Source: Sordaria brevicollis
Lineage: Eukaryota; Ascomycota; Sordariomycetes; Sordariales; Sordariaceae
Length of the DNA stretch: 64,000 bases
Assembly (NCBI GenBank): GCA_033439795.1
Contig: JAUTDP010000002.1
Location: 2,666,001 to 2,730,000 of the forward strand
Reading direction: 5' to 3'
Under the pieces are notes generated by a model. It was not told the DNA's origin, made no database searches, and saw only the letters and a list, made by a program, of their open reading frames with translations. Positions 48,100-61,909 of this stretch are shown piece by piece. Both the position numbers and the translations under genes were made by a program. Within the stretch, counting starts at the first letter, position 1; every line of letters begins with the position of its first letter.

Positions 48100-51000
48100 G
48101 ATGCTCGTCGATGACATCGTCCTCTTTCCTGTCAACACTTGCTTCTAATCCTTCTCCTCACTCTCGTCGTTCAGTCGACGAGTGTATTCCCAAGTGCCGG
48201 TAGTCCGAGATGTCCAGTTCCTTGTTTTGATCCTCTGACGGTGGGTGAAGTTTGCATGATCCACCACGTCCATCCACCACGGTTGATCACCAACTCGTGG
48301 GCTAGGTTGTGGCCGGTGGCGAAGATCCCAATCCCCCCCCCTTGTTGAGAGCAACCGAATGCATGATGACCACACGTGGCATGCCTCTTTCCAAAAATAA
48401 TGCAACCATTCCCAGTTTCCTGACATGGCAATGGCGGCTGAATGACCAGGGGAGGACGGTTTGGATTGAGAATGGACCTAAACTGTGGTTTCCATGATAT
48501 CACAAGAAAGGAAGTCATCAAAGAGGATCTCGATGCAAATACCAGATGGAATCAAGGGACTGGACCCTTATTGAACGGCTGATAGAAAGCTGTTTTGCAG
48601 AAAACTCCCTGCCGATCAAATCCCTTGCCGTGTAGAGGGTGAGCTTCACACGTATTAACGCAGAAAGACCGGAATAAGGGCCCGGATCTACCCCAGCTTG
48701 ATGAGAGGTGATTTCTTGACACCCGAAACTTCTGTGTAGCGAATATGAGTAAAACAAATCCCCTCTCAGTGAGTAGATGGGAAACTTTTTCCAAAATCCA
48801 GCATTAACACTTGTATGTGTAAGTGGCGTAGTTACGTATATAACGAGCCGCATACGCTGCTTGTCAGGGGTGACTTGATGGCATCCGAGACCACTCTGGA
48901 AGACAACCAGTACTGCCATCGAACTTGGCATTTGGGCAGCTGGGCTGGACCCATCCATGATGAGCTCCTTCTGAGCCTCTAGATCCCACTGTGAAAGCTC
49001 AAACCGGTGACAATAAGGAGCCACAGGCATGGGTCTGACTGGATGGTGGTTCAATTGGTCATCCAATATTTGCGGCGCACCGGACAACAGCCTCAATTGC
49101 CAAGTTCTTGACAATAATATGGAGAAGCGGATGGAAAGCGCAAATTTTTATGCATGTTTAGGAACCATAAATCGCCGAGTCCTTCATTGATGGTACCTGA
49201 TGATGTCAGACAACATGATCATCATGAATCTCTGCGAGAGTAGTTGTTGGCATGCTCTGCCATGAGACCTTGCCCACTCTCAAAAGACACAAGGCTTATG
49301 TCAAAGTGGAGTGCTGGACGTATTTGAGACGCTCGAAAAGGAGAATCTGATATCTGAGCGGTTTTTAACATACTACCATAGGCCTCGGAAGGCTGATCGT
49401 CTGCTGGGAATTTTGATCTACTTCAGTTCCACGAAGATCAACGTGGTTATCAGTTTCACCGTAGCAGATCGCCGTCTCTCCGCTCGGTGGAGCACGTATA
49501 GTAATGAAGGAGCACGAACCTATCGGTAAAACTGGTAAACTGGTAAGCAGACCGTTGTGTGAATGTCTCAGGGCGGAAATCACAGCATCTGAGACCTGGC
49601 GTTCGATCAACAGGGCGGAAGCTATAGTGCATAAGCAATCAACGAGTCATTGTCGAGTGTCATACTGTATGGACTAAACCCCTGTCCATCTTCCTCCGAT
49701 GGGCTATGCGGAGCGGCCCATGGACTGATGGGTGTACCACCACCCCCCCACATATCCGAAGGTCAAAAAAAGAATAGACCAAGTGTAGTTGGGTGACCGC
49801 AACTTGCTAGCTGTAACTTGAGATGGCACTGGTCTTTGGGAAAAGACGGTTGGACAGCTCTAACAATTGCGGAGAAATCGACAAGAGATTGTTGTCGTTA
49901 CATTTCACTATCCGCCAAAGTATCTGTAACCAGAATTAGCCATGATCGACACCAGGAGCATGCATAAACCTGTGCATTCAATCAACGACGAAGTCCTTTG
50001 ACAATATTTTGGGGCCCGAGATCTCCATAATGCTTCAGATATGATCAAAGCCAAGCATACAGTACCATGTTAGACGAAGATGTCTTTTGTGGTGTTGAGG
50101 TTGTATCTGAATCTTATGAAGGGCCCTGTCCATATCATCTGTCACTTTTCATTTGGATCGACGATAGCGAATGTTCTCAGCCTATCAGAGCGACCAATCT
50201 GAACAACGGCTGTAAACTGAGATCTCTCACTGTGGCTTTTTCAACGACGGCCCAAAGGGTATAAGATCTTCATTGCAGCATCCATCGTGTGGATGTGAGC
50301 TACACGGAGATCGCAGCGTCTCGTTCTGATAGCCGTTAGCTTTGGGACTACTAGGTAGTAGGAGTGTCTCGAGTCTTATTCGCAGGGTTCCGGTTTCAGC
50401 GATCCAGTGGTCGCTCTTCTTCAACCACACGGATGCCGGCTAAGGAAGCCCGTGGCCCATTCCTGATGTTGACGTCAGCGAAACCAAAAGGGACAAGATA
50501 TCAGCAGTTTGATGTCTTTTTTTGTTTCTTTTTTGTTCCTGTCTGATCCACTTAGCAACACGACATTTACGTTCCATTGCAGAGAAGCCGGTCGCGCGGG
50601 CGCCTGTCATAACCGCAGCAAACCATTTCAGCTGCGCCGCGCTGGCCGCCCCATCCTAGGCTTCAGCCCGCCAGCTCGAGGACAAGGATAAGACAAGTGC
50701 ATGGTGGCAAAATTGACCATCGTGTCGAATTTGACGGTTTCGAGCCTGGCCTGGGTGCCCAGTGGTGTCAGCTTCCTGTTGCAAGAAACGACGCGGAAGA
50801 TTGAAGCGGGTGAAAGCGGATGGTGGTAACGTTGAATAGCGCCGAGTCTCCGAGAGCGCAAAAGCAGACGGGCCACGACATACCAGTTTTGGCCCACGGA
50901 GCATCATGCACCCACCGTTGTCGGAGAGCGGCTCGGTGAGGGTTGTATCCTGCAGACTGCTGTGGCCGAGCTGTCGTGGTGTCGGATCAACACCTTCAGA

Positions 51001-52869
51001 CTTCCCAGCAGCCAGCCGGCCACCTCTTGATCATGGTATCGTTGCGTGAAACCCACAGCAGGTGAGTATCGGGTCCAAGGATATAGGTGGGTTGCTGGAT
51101 CTTCCAGGCTCTGGCTAGTCCCGTTTTGCTCGTAGCTCACAGGCCACTCTCCTCGTTGCTCGGTCCAAACTGTCCGGGTTCATCCCAAAGATTTGTCATG
51201 TTGCGTAGCGTTGATGGTGAATTAGCTAGTCTAGAAACAGACCAGATAACGTGATCGGGGAACTGTGTTCCTCAGCTGAGACAAGCCGCCGTTGAAGACG
51301 CACGAAAGGAGGAATGCCAGTCATCCACGTTAGAAACATCACCTTTTGTTTCTAGCATCTCCTTGGCTTCGAAGTTGCAACGAGGTGGGCGATGTTGGCC
51401 AACCGGAATCCGGAGTAGGTAATGCACTAACAGATGAGGACACCCTTGTCAGTGCTGTTTTGACAGCGGGAAGGGCCCGCTCCGCAGCACTAAAGATGCA
51501 CACAGGCCCATTCCAAGCCCTGTCACCTCTTAACTGACCCACCACACCCAACTTCCCGCCAGTCCACGACGAACTCGACTCGAACTCCCGTCAATTCCCG
51601 ACTCTCGACTCCGGCGACGGTTGACAAGCTGGACTATGGTATTGATCGGCCAAACCATCGGGACTTTAGGACACTGGAGTCGGGCAGTTTTATCTGAAAG
51701 GAGCGGCCATGATCGGCATGTCGACGTGTTCCCCTCCCGGCATCTCCGGGTCTTCCGTCGCGGGCCTCGTTGGATAAGGTGGAAGGCAGGCCGTCACCGA
51801 CTCACCGTGACGGTCAGGGTAACTGTTTGGGAATCAACCTCCAGGAGCGGAATAGGGTGAGCGTGCGGAGTGAGAACTGCTCCTCGGGCAGATGGTATGA
51901 TATCACCGTACAGGCCAATCTGCTGTTACACAGGAGTGTGGTATGCAAAATTGGACAACAACTCAAAGTCGGCTTTGGGTCTCGGTTTGGAGGATTGTTG
52001 GCTGGTGGAACGAATGTTTCCGCAATATCGAAATGGAAAGTTGATGGAACGCAGTTTGTCGACGCCGAGTATCCAAGTCCGGGGCCGTCGATAACAAAAA
52101 CCAATTAAGACACAGCAACAATCTGGGACTGTCAAGATGGTTCGTCATGAAAATCCGGGGAGGACGGGAAATGGGTACGTACCGGGGATTTCAAAGTTTG
52201 GTTGCTGATGTGGCTTAGATTGAATGGAACTCGGCCAATGGCACTCTATCACAAAGACGGTGATGAGCTCCTGCCTGTTTGTCCCGGGTGCAGTGCCCAC
52301 AGCCACTTGACATTTTTCACCCATTCATTCTCATCTTTGATGGGTGTCTTCTTCGCAGAGGGTTGGAGAAGGAAAGAAGAAGGCGGGCTGAAAATTACCA
52401 GACTTCTTTCGTGCAGCACTGCATACTGGACATTCCTTCCTGTTGGTTTGGCAGTTGCCATATGTGTTTGATGCGGACAGAAGTTGCGAGCCGCAGAGGT
52501 AGAGGTAGCAGAACTTGAACCACATCTTCCCAGTTGGCTCTTCCTTCCGTGTTCGTTTCGTTCTTGTGGGCTCCACAAGAGATTTCAACTGAGAACCTCG
52601 ATGACCGCCGCAATTTGCGGCGAGGGGGAGGGGGTTTCGACTTCCTCTTCTTTTTGCACACGCTTCATGTTGGGAAGGAGCCCATCACGTCGCACAGAGA
52701 AGCCGATCTCGGCTGCTTGCAACTTCACTCCTATCCAGTTCAGCCTCCGGACAATTGCAAAGGCCCGAGGGAAGGAACCACCAACATACGCACTGGGACG
52801 GAAAACGACGGGAACAAGGCATCACCTTTTAGACTCTTCCTCCCTCTCACAGACTCACCACTCACCATC
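48100..52869. other. GC-balanced intergenic stretch, no gene recognised
   Basis: Open frames here are short and overlap on both strands. The longest, on the minus strand at 48518-49114 (198 codons), lacks an ATG start, domain or intron signals. Nothing resembling a transposon, tRNA or repeat array was seen. Confidence 0.5.
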
Positions 52870-53328
52870 ATGAGCTATCGTTGTGTGCTTCGTCATCATC
52901 GGATGAGGCATGTTGGCGTCAGATCTGTCAACCAAACTACCAATAATTCTCCGACAATGTTCGGTCCATTAATCCCTGAACGGAAAAATTGCCAAGTCAA
53001 CTCAACGGTTATAGTGTTAAGGAATGCCGGGTTTTCGTTCGGACTACCATGTGTGCGCAGGTGTCTTCCTCATCTGGTGTGTCCCTGGAGTATGCACTGT
53101 TCAGGGCGCCCGTCAATGGGCCGAGGACTGGATTATGAGTATCACAATTTGATGCCTCTCAAACTTGTTACTACCGCGGACGTACCTCATCCAACACAGA
53201 TTGAGAGGCCGATCACGTACATGGTCAAGCGGTACGCGTTCCACTCTCCCTTCACATTAACGCGGCAAGCCTGCCATGGAGCGGACATGACTCAGGCAGA
53301 ATATGTATCCGCCTTGGGTTGTTTGTGA
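52870..53328 (+). CDS. Possible short gene, unrecognised
   Basis: The ATG at 52870 sits in a favourable context (CTCACCATCATGAGC) after a pyrimidine-rich leader and opens 152 codons. The same frame is open upstream to 52534 without another ATG, which makes a 264-codon open stretch, unusual for chance in this composition. The predicted protein is Cys/His/Arg/Pro-rich, with no signal peptide, membrane segment or family I recognise. It may be a real exon, an unspliced fragment, or chance. Confidence 0.2.
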   Translation: MSYRCVLRHHRMRHVGVRSVNQTTNNSPTMFGPLIPERKNCQVNSTVIVLRNAGFSFGLPCVRRCLPHLVCPWSMHCSGRPSMGRGLDYEYHNLMPLKLVTTADVPHPTQIERPITYMVKRYAFHSPFTLTRQACHGADMTQAEYVSALGCL

Positions 53329-56300
53329 CAGACTGGCATCATTCTCCCAACATCCCTGTTGACCAGAGCACACTCCAGGAATTTGCCAGGAAATATAACC
53401 TGCTGGTAAGGACTTCGCATCGAAGGCAGCGGTTCCCCTCTAGCAGTGTCTTCGGGACGTAGGAGTTACCATCCGCACCCCGAGAACGCCTTTTGTCTTT
53501 TCTAGTGCTGTTTTGTTCTTCAATCCTAGCAATATGAAATGCGCAAGTTGAAGCTCTCGTTCCTCGAAGAGTTCTGGTCTCTTTCTTTCTTGTCCCACAC
53601 CCAACCATGAGATCAGGTCACATGAATAGGCATGTAACAGCTGTCATCTCTATCATGATTAAACATGAACTTCTTTGGCTAACTTGAGTGAGTGACCCTT
53701 TTAAACCTTCTACTACGCACATAGCCTTACATCGCAACTTACAGCTCATGTTCGTCACTCCAACCCGAAATTTCATCGACAATATGCTAATATTCATATC
53801 GCTGAACGCATTGCCTCGATGATCGCTGCAATATGATGCCTCAAGCGTTACCTCTGCAGTTAAGACCACTGTCATCCTCCAGGACGGAATCGACTTTGAC
53901 TCGACTGGACTGGCTATCTTTGTCAGTGGTCGGTTGGGATACATGTAGCGACACGGCAGTCCCAACCTTCACTAAGACCGTCTGTCTAACGCCCAGCTTA
54001 GACCTCGAGACCGTGAGACTCGGCGTATCTGACAACCATGAACATGCTCTTTCATCGCTACCAGATACATGGGACAGGCGCTCAATTATTATCGTAGTCA
54101 GCAAGACCCATGTCTAGCCTCTCAAAGGTATGAGAAATCAGGAATCCTCTTCTCCGGTCAAAGGCAGGCCAACCTGAGGCCGTTTTGGGTGCAAGAAACT
54201 GACATTGAACCGTGATACCAGGTGGAGAGTTAATCTTGGGCGCCTTCTTTCTTCGCTCTTCGAGGCCATATTTCCCTGCATCCTTTCCACTAGGTACGTA
54301 GGTCCATCAGGTCCTCATTGCAAGTTCCATCGGGTTTTATGACCTGATAAGCGTTCTTATCGTTTCCGAATGACGTGATGTTTAAAATCTATGTTTCTGG
54401 CAGGCTTTCACCGTAGCCGCGTGGCACAAGAGCAGTTTCATGAGCCAGTAAGCCATTCTCGGCTTGGTAACCGAAGCCCAGGAGAAGCGAGTATCCCGCC
54501 ATCGATCTTGCTACAGCAGCCTCAGTTTCACGAAGGCAATGACCAAGCCCTAGCAGATAGGCATTGTTTGCAGGATGAAGGTTTGTACACCAGATGACAT
54601 CGCTGCTGTTGAGTGACAACCTACCATGTCTCTTACAGTCCTTCCGCACATGTGATTACTTCCAGAAATTGGAAAACTAGTGTGAGATGCAACTGTCATC
54701 GACGACGCTTCCTCTGGTAGGTATCCACACGCAACTCCGTCCGGAGCTCCCTACCTATTCATGCCTCAGATCTAGGTGCCCGGGCCCGGAAGATCCTTTG
54801 GCTAGTTAGAGATATTCTTTTTTCATGGCTTGACGGCGCAGAAGTTGTTATGAATGGGAGCTGCTTCCGCTAACATATTGAAGAAGATATGCTTCCCATC
54901 CCAACGATCACACGCGGGAACACGTCACCTATGAGAACCAGCCTGTGCCTTTCTCTTGTGATTCCCAAAACACCATGAGCACGCCCAGCCGAACAAGTTA
55001 TTCCTCGAAGTTGTGCACTACGGGGCTACGCCAGAAACGGCCAAGACGGATGGAGGACTATGACGTCTCCCAGGCTATGCTTGGTATGCCTACTATTGCT
55101 TGTATTGAGAATAGTAGCCACAGCCATTCTGCTAATAATATGAGGCATTCTTAGTGCCGAATGGTAGCTTAGTGAATTATTGTACTTCACTAAGGTATAC
55201 CTGGGGCTCTAGCTAATACTTCTCTTGTGCCTGGGGGCATGAGCGAGGTAAGAAGTATAAAAAGAAGTCGAAGGAATTCTAGGCGTAGTAGTTCACTAGC
55301 TTGTTTCCTTCGGTTTCCGAGTGAATTTGTTGATCCGCAGTTGCTGGTGTCAATATGAGTTGCGTGGACGAACTAGGTCGGTGAGACTTCAATCGCCATT
55401 GCGACTTTTGAGGTGGAGGCTGCCACGTACCAAGGCCACGTTCGCTCTTTCCTCTTGATAGATTCTCTTGATGGATTGTGGTGCTTGCAGAAACTGCTTG
55501 TACGTCGAGGAAGGATGCTGCTAACTGAATCCTAATTCTTCTCGTGGTTTATGATGAAGTATGGCGATTGTAGACCTCGAGGTTCTCATGTTTCGACCGG
55601 CCGAATACATTCTGGGTCCATCTTACATGCCCACCTGACATCCAGCTTCAAATTTCGGTCACCACGATGTCCCAACAAAATCGACACCCCGTCAAAGATT
55701 CTCCACCCATCTACGGATGTCGTTACCAGGTTGACAGACAGTCAACGACCATTCGTCATCCGGATACATCCAAGGATGACTGTGAGGTTGTCGCGACGAC
55801 AGAGACCCTAGCCAAACTGCTCAGATAGTCTACAAGCCGTCATCCTCCGGTGCTGACAAGAATCCGGCCAATCCATCGACCCTATCACAAGTGGAACCCA
55901 ATTCTGGCAAAAGTAGCTCACTTGATCGGGGCTTTCCTCGGAATTGGGAACTGGCAGTACCGTTTTGCAGCTGGGTAACCCTGCGTGCATTTCTTGGGGC
56001 TTGCAAATATGAGCCGAGGGGTAGAACAGGAGCATCTCTATAGCTGAGGACTTGGCTTTGGATGGTGGTTTAAGACGAACGGTCCGAGCTTGCAGTGTGC
56101 GGATCTTCAATTAATATAGGAGATCTGGGGGTTTGGCGATGATGATGGTGGTAGACTTCAGCTTGTGCTTGTACCATGCATGTGCGTCGAAGATATTTCA
56201 ACTCAAAAGGTGGCTAGAAGTTATACTACTGATATTCGACCTTCCTTGAGATTTTGAGGGTCTAGATCTTTGTTCTTGAGCGGGAGAGTGTTCAGTGTCT

Positions 56301-56915
56301 CCCATGGCCCTGTGGACGTGACAAGGTCGATTGTCGCGAGTTTCTGCCACATCCAGCTCGCTTCAAAACACGTGCGTGCAAAAGCTACAATGTGGCAAAG
56401 AAAAAGCAACGTTAAGGTTTTGCGGAGGATGCCTAAAAACAAGACATCACTGGCCTCTGTTTCCTGGAGAATTTGTGGACATGTGTGTGCAGCGCCCGTG
56501 TTTGACAGAATATGTGCGCGACATCACAATGAATCAATATAGGTGAGGGCGTTGCCCCCGTGACATGCGGATTTTAAGTACGTGCTTATCTGCAAGTTCG
56601 TAAATGGTGGACAAGCGTACATGCACCGCCCGCATAATGAAATGATTCTTGACAGTAGGCGACCTCGATAGTATCATATAGCTGCGCAACCTTCAAAGTG
56701 AATGGTCGTGGTAGGGCGATGAGCTTCCTGGTCCATGTTCCGAAAGTCAACCTCTCGCGAATTTTGATTGTAAGAGATTGGTCTCACGCTCGAAATATCA
56801 TGTTGGAGATTTCGTAGGAAATGTGATGAAGATTCTGTGTGGATAGGACTAGGAGTGATGGGGAGAAAAAGATATTGGCGTGAGGGAAAAGTCGAACGGA
56901 CAGTGCGGAGAGGTT
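53329..56915. other. GC-balanced stretch without recognised genes
   Basis: Only short overlapping frames. A small perfect hairpin (CTTAGTGAA with a 9-base loop, 55168-55194) was noted. No repeats or RIP. Confidence 0.5.
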
Positions 56916-56924
56916 ACGTTTGGT

Positions 56925-57676
56925 TAGTCTCAGTTCTCAGACCCACTAACCTCCGAACCCCACCCCCCCTTTTCTGCGGTAGCAGGTCTGAGCGCGTTTT
57001 GCGCAAAATGGCCGTCGAAAATAGGGGTAAAAGACAAAATATTGAATATTTAAATAACGAAAAATTATATAGTTACAAAAAGTATATCACAAGGATGGCC
57101 TCAACGAGACGGTTCCAACGGTACTATTTTTGAAGTGCACGGACCACTCCTTGAGGTAATGTAACGTTAAATAGGAAGAAGGAAAAAAAATTATTAACCC
57201 CTTCGAAGTTGCATTACCTCAATGAGTGGTCCGTACACTTCAAAAATAGTACCGTTGGAACCGTCTCGTTGAGACCATCCTCGTGATATACTATTTATAA
57301 CTATAAGAATTATATTCATTTAAATAATTCAGAGTATCTCAAATTCTAAAGATTTAATAGCCGACGGAAGAATATCTTTAAAGTTAAATTTATATAAAAG
57401 AGTGGTCCGAGCGCTTTGAAAAAATAATCTATAAAACGGCCTTGAAAAAACTATCTTCCGCTATATTTTATTTTTATCTTATTATTTTTCGTTATTTAAT
57501 TATTAATAAAAAACCTTTAATAAGAGTTGAAAATTTATATGGGAATTTTGCAGCCGACGGCCATTTTGCGCAAAACAGTAATAGACCTCCTCTCACTAAA
57601 GTTCGAGGAGAGGAGACCTACATTTTGTGGGGTGGGTCCGCTAAGCGCCGTGGAGGAGGTTCTGTGGAAGAGACTA
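56925..57676. mobile_element. 752-bp fold-back (MULE-like, non-autonomous) element
   Basis: A 9-bp direct repeat ACGTTTGGT flanks it (56916-56924 and 57677-57685), and the ends are inverted TAGTCTC/GAGACTA. Further in, a perfect 22-bp inverted repeat (56996-57017 and 57555-57576) is present. A large inner palindrome lies at 57070-57303. No transposase is visible, and the middle is AT-rich. A 9-bp duplication is typical of Mutator-like elements. Confidence 0.75.
57070..57303. repeat. Inner palindrome with 92-bp arms
   Basis: Arms 57070-57161 and 57212-57303 are reverse complements with six mismatches and a 50-bp loop. It may be a second small element nested in the 752-bp one, or its own fold-back core. 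Confidence 0.85.
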
Positions 57677-58539
57677 ACGTTTGGTGCATATTCGACGGCT
57701 TACTCGATACTTGGACACGTGTACTGTATATGCCGATGATTGTTGCCATTCACTTGCTACCGGAATTCTAGTCCGTGGGTAATTTACTCCTGGGGAGGTT
57801 TGTGTCTTGGCCTATGCGAGTCAGATTTCCAATTAGAATTTCGAAAAAGCTGCACACATACGGTAAAATTTCTGCGCACATACGGTAACCCACTTTTACT
57901 ACTGAGTAAGCTACGCCAGCCACGCCAACCACTAAAATACCGTATATATATCGCAACTTAACCTCGTTGTTATTATATACCTTATTAGTAATAATTAATA
58001 TATTATACAATTGAATAAAGCTATCGCGAAGCCTTATTTACTATTGCGTAACGTTTTTATAGCGGTTTCTTATCGTCGTTATTATTATTTAAACGAATAT
58101 CTTCGAATTTATTGTATTATATTCCCAAATTTTTTCTTACCCGGCCATCCTAAGTCGCGCGCGTACGCCTGCTTAGGTAAATAAACCTCGGATTCTTAGT
58201 AAAGCCGACTTTAATAATATTATATTAATAGTATTTTATTAGAATTATTAGTAAAAATAGCTTTTATTCCGGTTCGAATAATTACTTTAGACCGGGTTAC
58301 TACGGTATTCGAGGAGTTATAGTCCCTTTCGATTTATTATAATTACTACGAATAAAAATAATGTAAATTGAGACGTTCGAAAATACGGTTATTATAATCC
58401 CCTAATAAGTATATTATTTATTAATAGTCGTTATTATTAACCTTAGCCCCTCCCCTTTAATTATTTAGCCCCTATAATAATAAGGTCGTTACCTTTGAAG
58501 CGTTATAAAACCGCTATATAGAATAAAGTTTTATAGTTT

Positions 58540-60480
58540 TATTAATAGGCAATTCGAAGAGTACGAAGAATAAGGAAGAGAATATTATTATATAGGTTAA
58601 TTACTATTATATATATAGTAGGATATATAAAATTAATAATTATAGTATTTATAATATTAATATTAAGAAATTCGATTACTTATATTAAATAAAGGTTGTA
58701 TTAAAGAAAAAAAAGGGTAGTAAATAGTTTATTAAAAAAATTAATAATATATATAATTACCCCTTCGATATTAATAATTTTATTAGTAACGTAATATATT
58801 AGAAATAGATTCGACAAAATTATAAAAAAGTAATTAAAACCGTTATCGAAAGATTATTAATATATATTAGAATAAATTCTCGTTAAATTGCTTATTATTT
58901 AAACGGTACTTTCGATAACGACGAAAGTGTTTTTATACTTCTAATTATTAATAATAATAATTTACTAATTGAACTTTATAATTTTCGAATCCCTATTACG
59001 CTAAAGGAGGTAACTAATATTTAATAGGGTATTCGATAGGTAAAGTATAATTTATATACTTTAATTAAAATATTCGTCGATTTATTGGAATAATATAAAA
59101 TTAATTATAGTATTAAATATTTCGTCGAATATAACGAGAGTAGGAGGGTTATTCGAATTTTTTAGACCTTCGAATAGTACTTTAAAATGTAGAAGAAAAA
59201 TCCCTATATTCTATTAGTTAATAATACGTATAAAGTAAATAAAATTAATATTCTTCTATTATTATAAAGATAAATTTATTTATACTCTAATTTTTATTAT
59301 TATACGGATAAATTTATTTATACTATAGGGGGTCGATTTAAATTCCCCTTTTTTTTTTCTTCGTTTATTTTTTTATATTATAATTAATATTAACCTTATA
59401 TTTAACTAAATTAATTGGTTTAACTTCCCCCTCTTTAATATTATTAGCGTCGATATATTAGGTAAAAACTTTAATATAGCGTTTAATTTCTTTAATAGAA
59501 AAAGAAAGGAGGATTTCGAATAGTAATTTAATTGTTTAAAGAAGCTTTAAATAAATTACGAAATTTTAAACCCGTCGGTTTTAATTAGTAATTTTAATAA
59601 AGGATTTAAAAAAGCCGCTATCGTTACTTACTTAGACGTACTTTATTAATTATATATATAATATATTATAAAAAATATAAATTATTATATTAAAAAGAAA
59701 TAGATTTAATTAAATAGTATTAAATTAGCCCCGAGCGATAATATATTAATTCCTCCGCTAATAATTTAGAATTTAAATAGTTATAGCCCCGATCCGCTAT
59801 TATATCGAGGGCTAATTACGGTAATTGATAAAAATATTAATATCGATAAATATATTAACGACGACCCTAAGGAAGATAATTTAAAAGAGTTTAATAACGC
59901 CGCTACTATTAACTGATTTATATAATAGTTTAATAATAGTTAAAGAGTTCGTTAGGCGGTTAAAGAGTTGCTAATTAATACCCTTATTCTACGAACCTAT
60001 AAAATCCTCCGGTATAATCCAATTCGTCGATTTTATACCGATATTTATAAAGATTTTTTAAAAGTATAAAAGTAGGTAATTTATACGGAGGATAAGGATT
60101 ATTTTAAGAAGGTATAATAATTATTATATAACGAATTTAGGAAATAAATTAATAAAAAAAAATCCCCTATAAAAAATAATATACCTTTTTTACTAACCGT
60201 TTTTTTTCCTAGCGTTATTAATATATTTATATAAATATTACCTATTATAGATTAAAGAGTTTAGTAATTATATAATATTTAAATTTCGAAATTATAGTAT
60301 TAAAATTATTAATAGGGTAAAATCCGCCTATAAAGTTATTAAACGTTTATTTAAAAACCGGTTATCTTTATTAAATTAGTTTTACGAATATATATAAAGC
60401 TTTTACCGCTTTTAAAGGAAAGAATATAATATTAGGTATATAATTATACGGTAATTTATTATATTAAAGTATAAGAAGGT
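58540..60480 (+). pseudogene. MULE transposase, RIP-inactivated
   Basis: The catalytic-region word Val-Asp-Asn-Thr-Tyr-Lys of fungal MULEs reads Val-Asn-Asn-Thr-Tyr-Lys at 59217-59234. After a probable intron (about 59262-59450), a Gly-Lys-Asn-Phe-Asn-Ile-Ala-Phe block follows. A second catalytic region comes next, with Asp-Phe-Asp-Lys-Gly reading Asn-Phe-Asn-Lys-Gly (59590-59604), then a Cys-x2-His-like region near 59640-59672. All changes are TG to TA type. The start is uncertain. A further GTAAGT...ATTAG intron appears near 60515-60660, and coding-like sequence resumes around 60870-61220 without a recognised domain. Confidence 0.8.
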
Positions 60481-61837
60481 TAATATATTTAATAATTTAT
60501 TATTAAAAGTAAGTTTTTTATAATTTATTATTATTATATAGATAAATCTATTTATATATTCTATAGAAGTTTAATTTATTAACCTCTTTTTTTTTTTCTT
60601 ATTTACAAATTCTATTATATACCTTAAAATTCTTATAGTATTAGTACCGCTACGCCTATAACGATTAATTCGATTACCTATTTTAAAATATATATACTTC
60701 TTATAAGGGGGAATTTACGAAATAATATAGTTTATTATATAAATACTTTATTTTAAAACTATTATAAATAAATCCCTTTCGTACCCTTTTTATAGAAGAT
60801 ATTAATACTTATTAATAATTAACTGTAAATAAAGGTTTTAATTCGATAATAAAGGTTGAATAGCGGGCTTATAATATAAAGGATCCCGTTCCTTTACCTA
60901 ATCGCCGACGTAAAGCGGCAATCCCCAACCTAAATTTTATAATATATATATATAAATTATTAGGTCGTAACCTTATAAACCTAGGTATTTATAAATTACG
61001 TATATTAGAGGGTAATTATTATACCCGCCTTGCCGCTACTATACCTATTAACCGCAATTATTATAATAATATTCGTATACCTTTTTATAACGAAGATGGT
61101 ACTAACCCCTTTAGAATAACGCTTTGTAATATAAAAAATAGGGCGTTAATTACTTAAACCTTTACTTAAATATATAGTGGCCGTAATTATAATCGTAATA
61201 GAGGTAAAGGTAGTAAAGGAAGTTGAACGGTTATATAAGAGCTTTAATAATTTAGTAGCGTAATTTTTAATAACCTCCTATTAAAGGATTAAACGGCTCT
61301 ATTCGCAATATTGGAAATTAGTTATAATACCTCCTAATTAATTAGGGCGTTAATTATACTAATATTAATTATTATAATGCCGCCGCTATTAATAATATTA
61401 ATTATTATAGTTACTATAGCGCTACTTCTAATATTACGGTAAGTAATATTAATATAAATAGCGTTGTAAGTATTAATTTTTTTTATACCCTCTTTCTATA
61501 AGGTTTTAATTCCCTCCTAAAGAATTGGGGTATTTTCTCCCTCTCCCTTTCCCTACCCGTAGTAGTTTTTTCCTTAGTAATTTGGTTATAAGGTATTAAT
61601 AATTACTAAGTAATTACCCTAATATTATAATAGCCCGCCTCTTTCTAATTAATAATAAGGGGGGTAATAAATTATAGTATTATTTCTATTATTAATAGCG
61701 CTTTTTAGGTAGTATTTTTATAGTAGGTATTATAATTAGGGTAGGCTATTTAAGGGGTTTTACGCTAATTAATATTTTAATTAGTACGTTATGTATAAGT
61801 ATAGGTATTAAAATTAGGGTAGGTACGTGCACTCTAG

Positions 61838-61909
61838 GCCGCTAGTATAGCCGCTAATATAGCCATTAATATAGCCGTTAATATAGCCGCTAATATAGCC
61901 GCTAGTATA
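61838..61909 (+). repeat. 12-bp minisatellite, six units
   Basis: GCCGCTAATATA repeated six times with single-base variants, near the right end of the MULE, some 170 bp inside its inverted repeat. Confidence 0.9.

Noticed and set aside
48518..49114. 198-codon minus-strand open stretch
   Set aside because: Starts with TTG, has no good ATG context and no recognisable protein features.
53618..54117. Overlapping frames on both strands, 87 to 115 codons
   Set aside because: Mutually exclusive readings, none with a recognised motif.
57442..57771. 109-codon plus-strand frame across the end of the fold-back element
   Set aside because: It crosses the element boundary and target duplication, so it is a chance frame.
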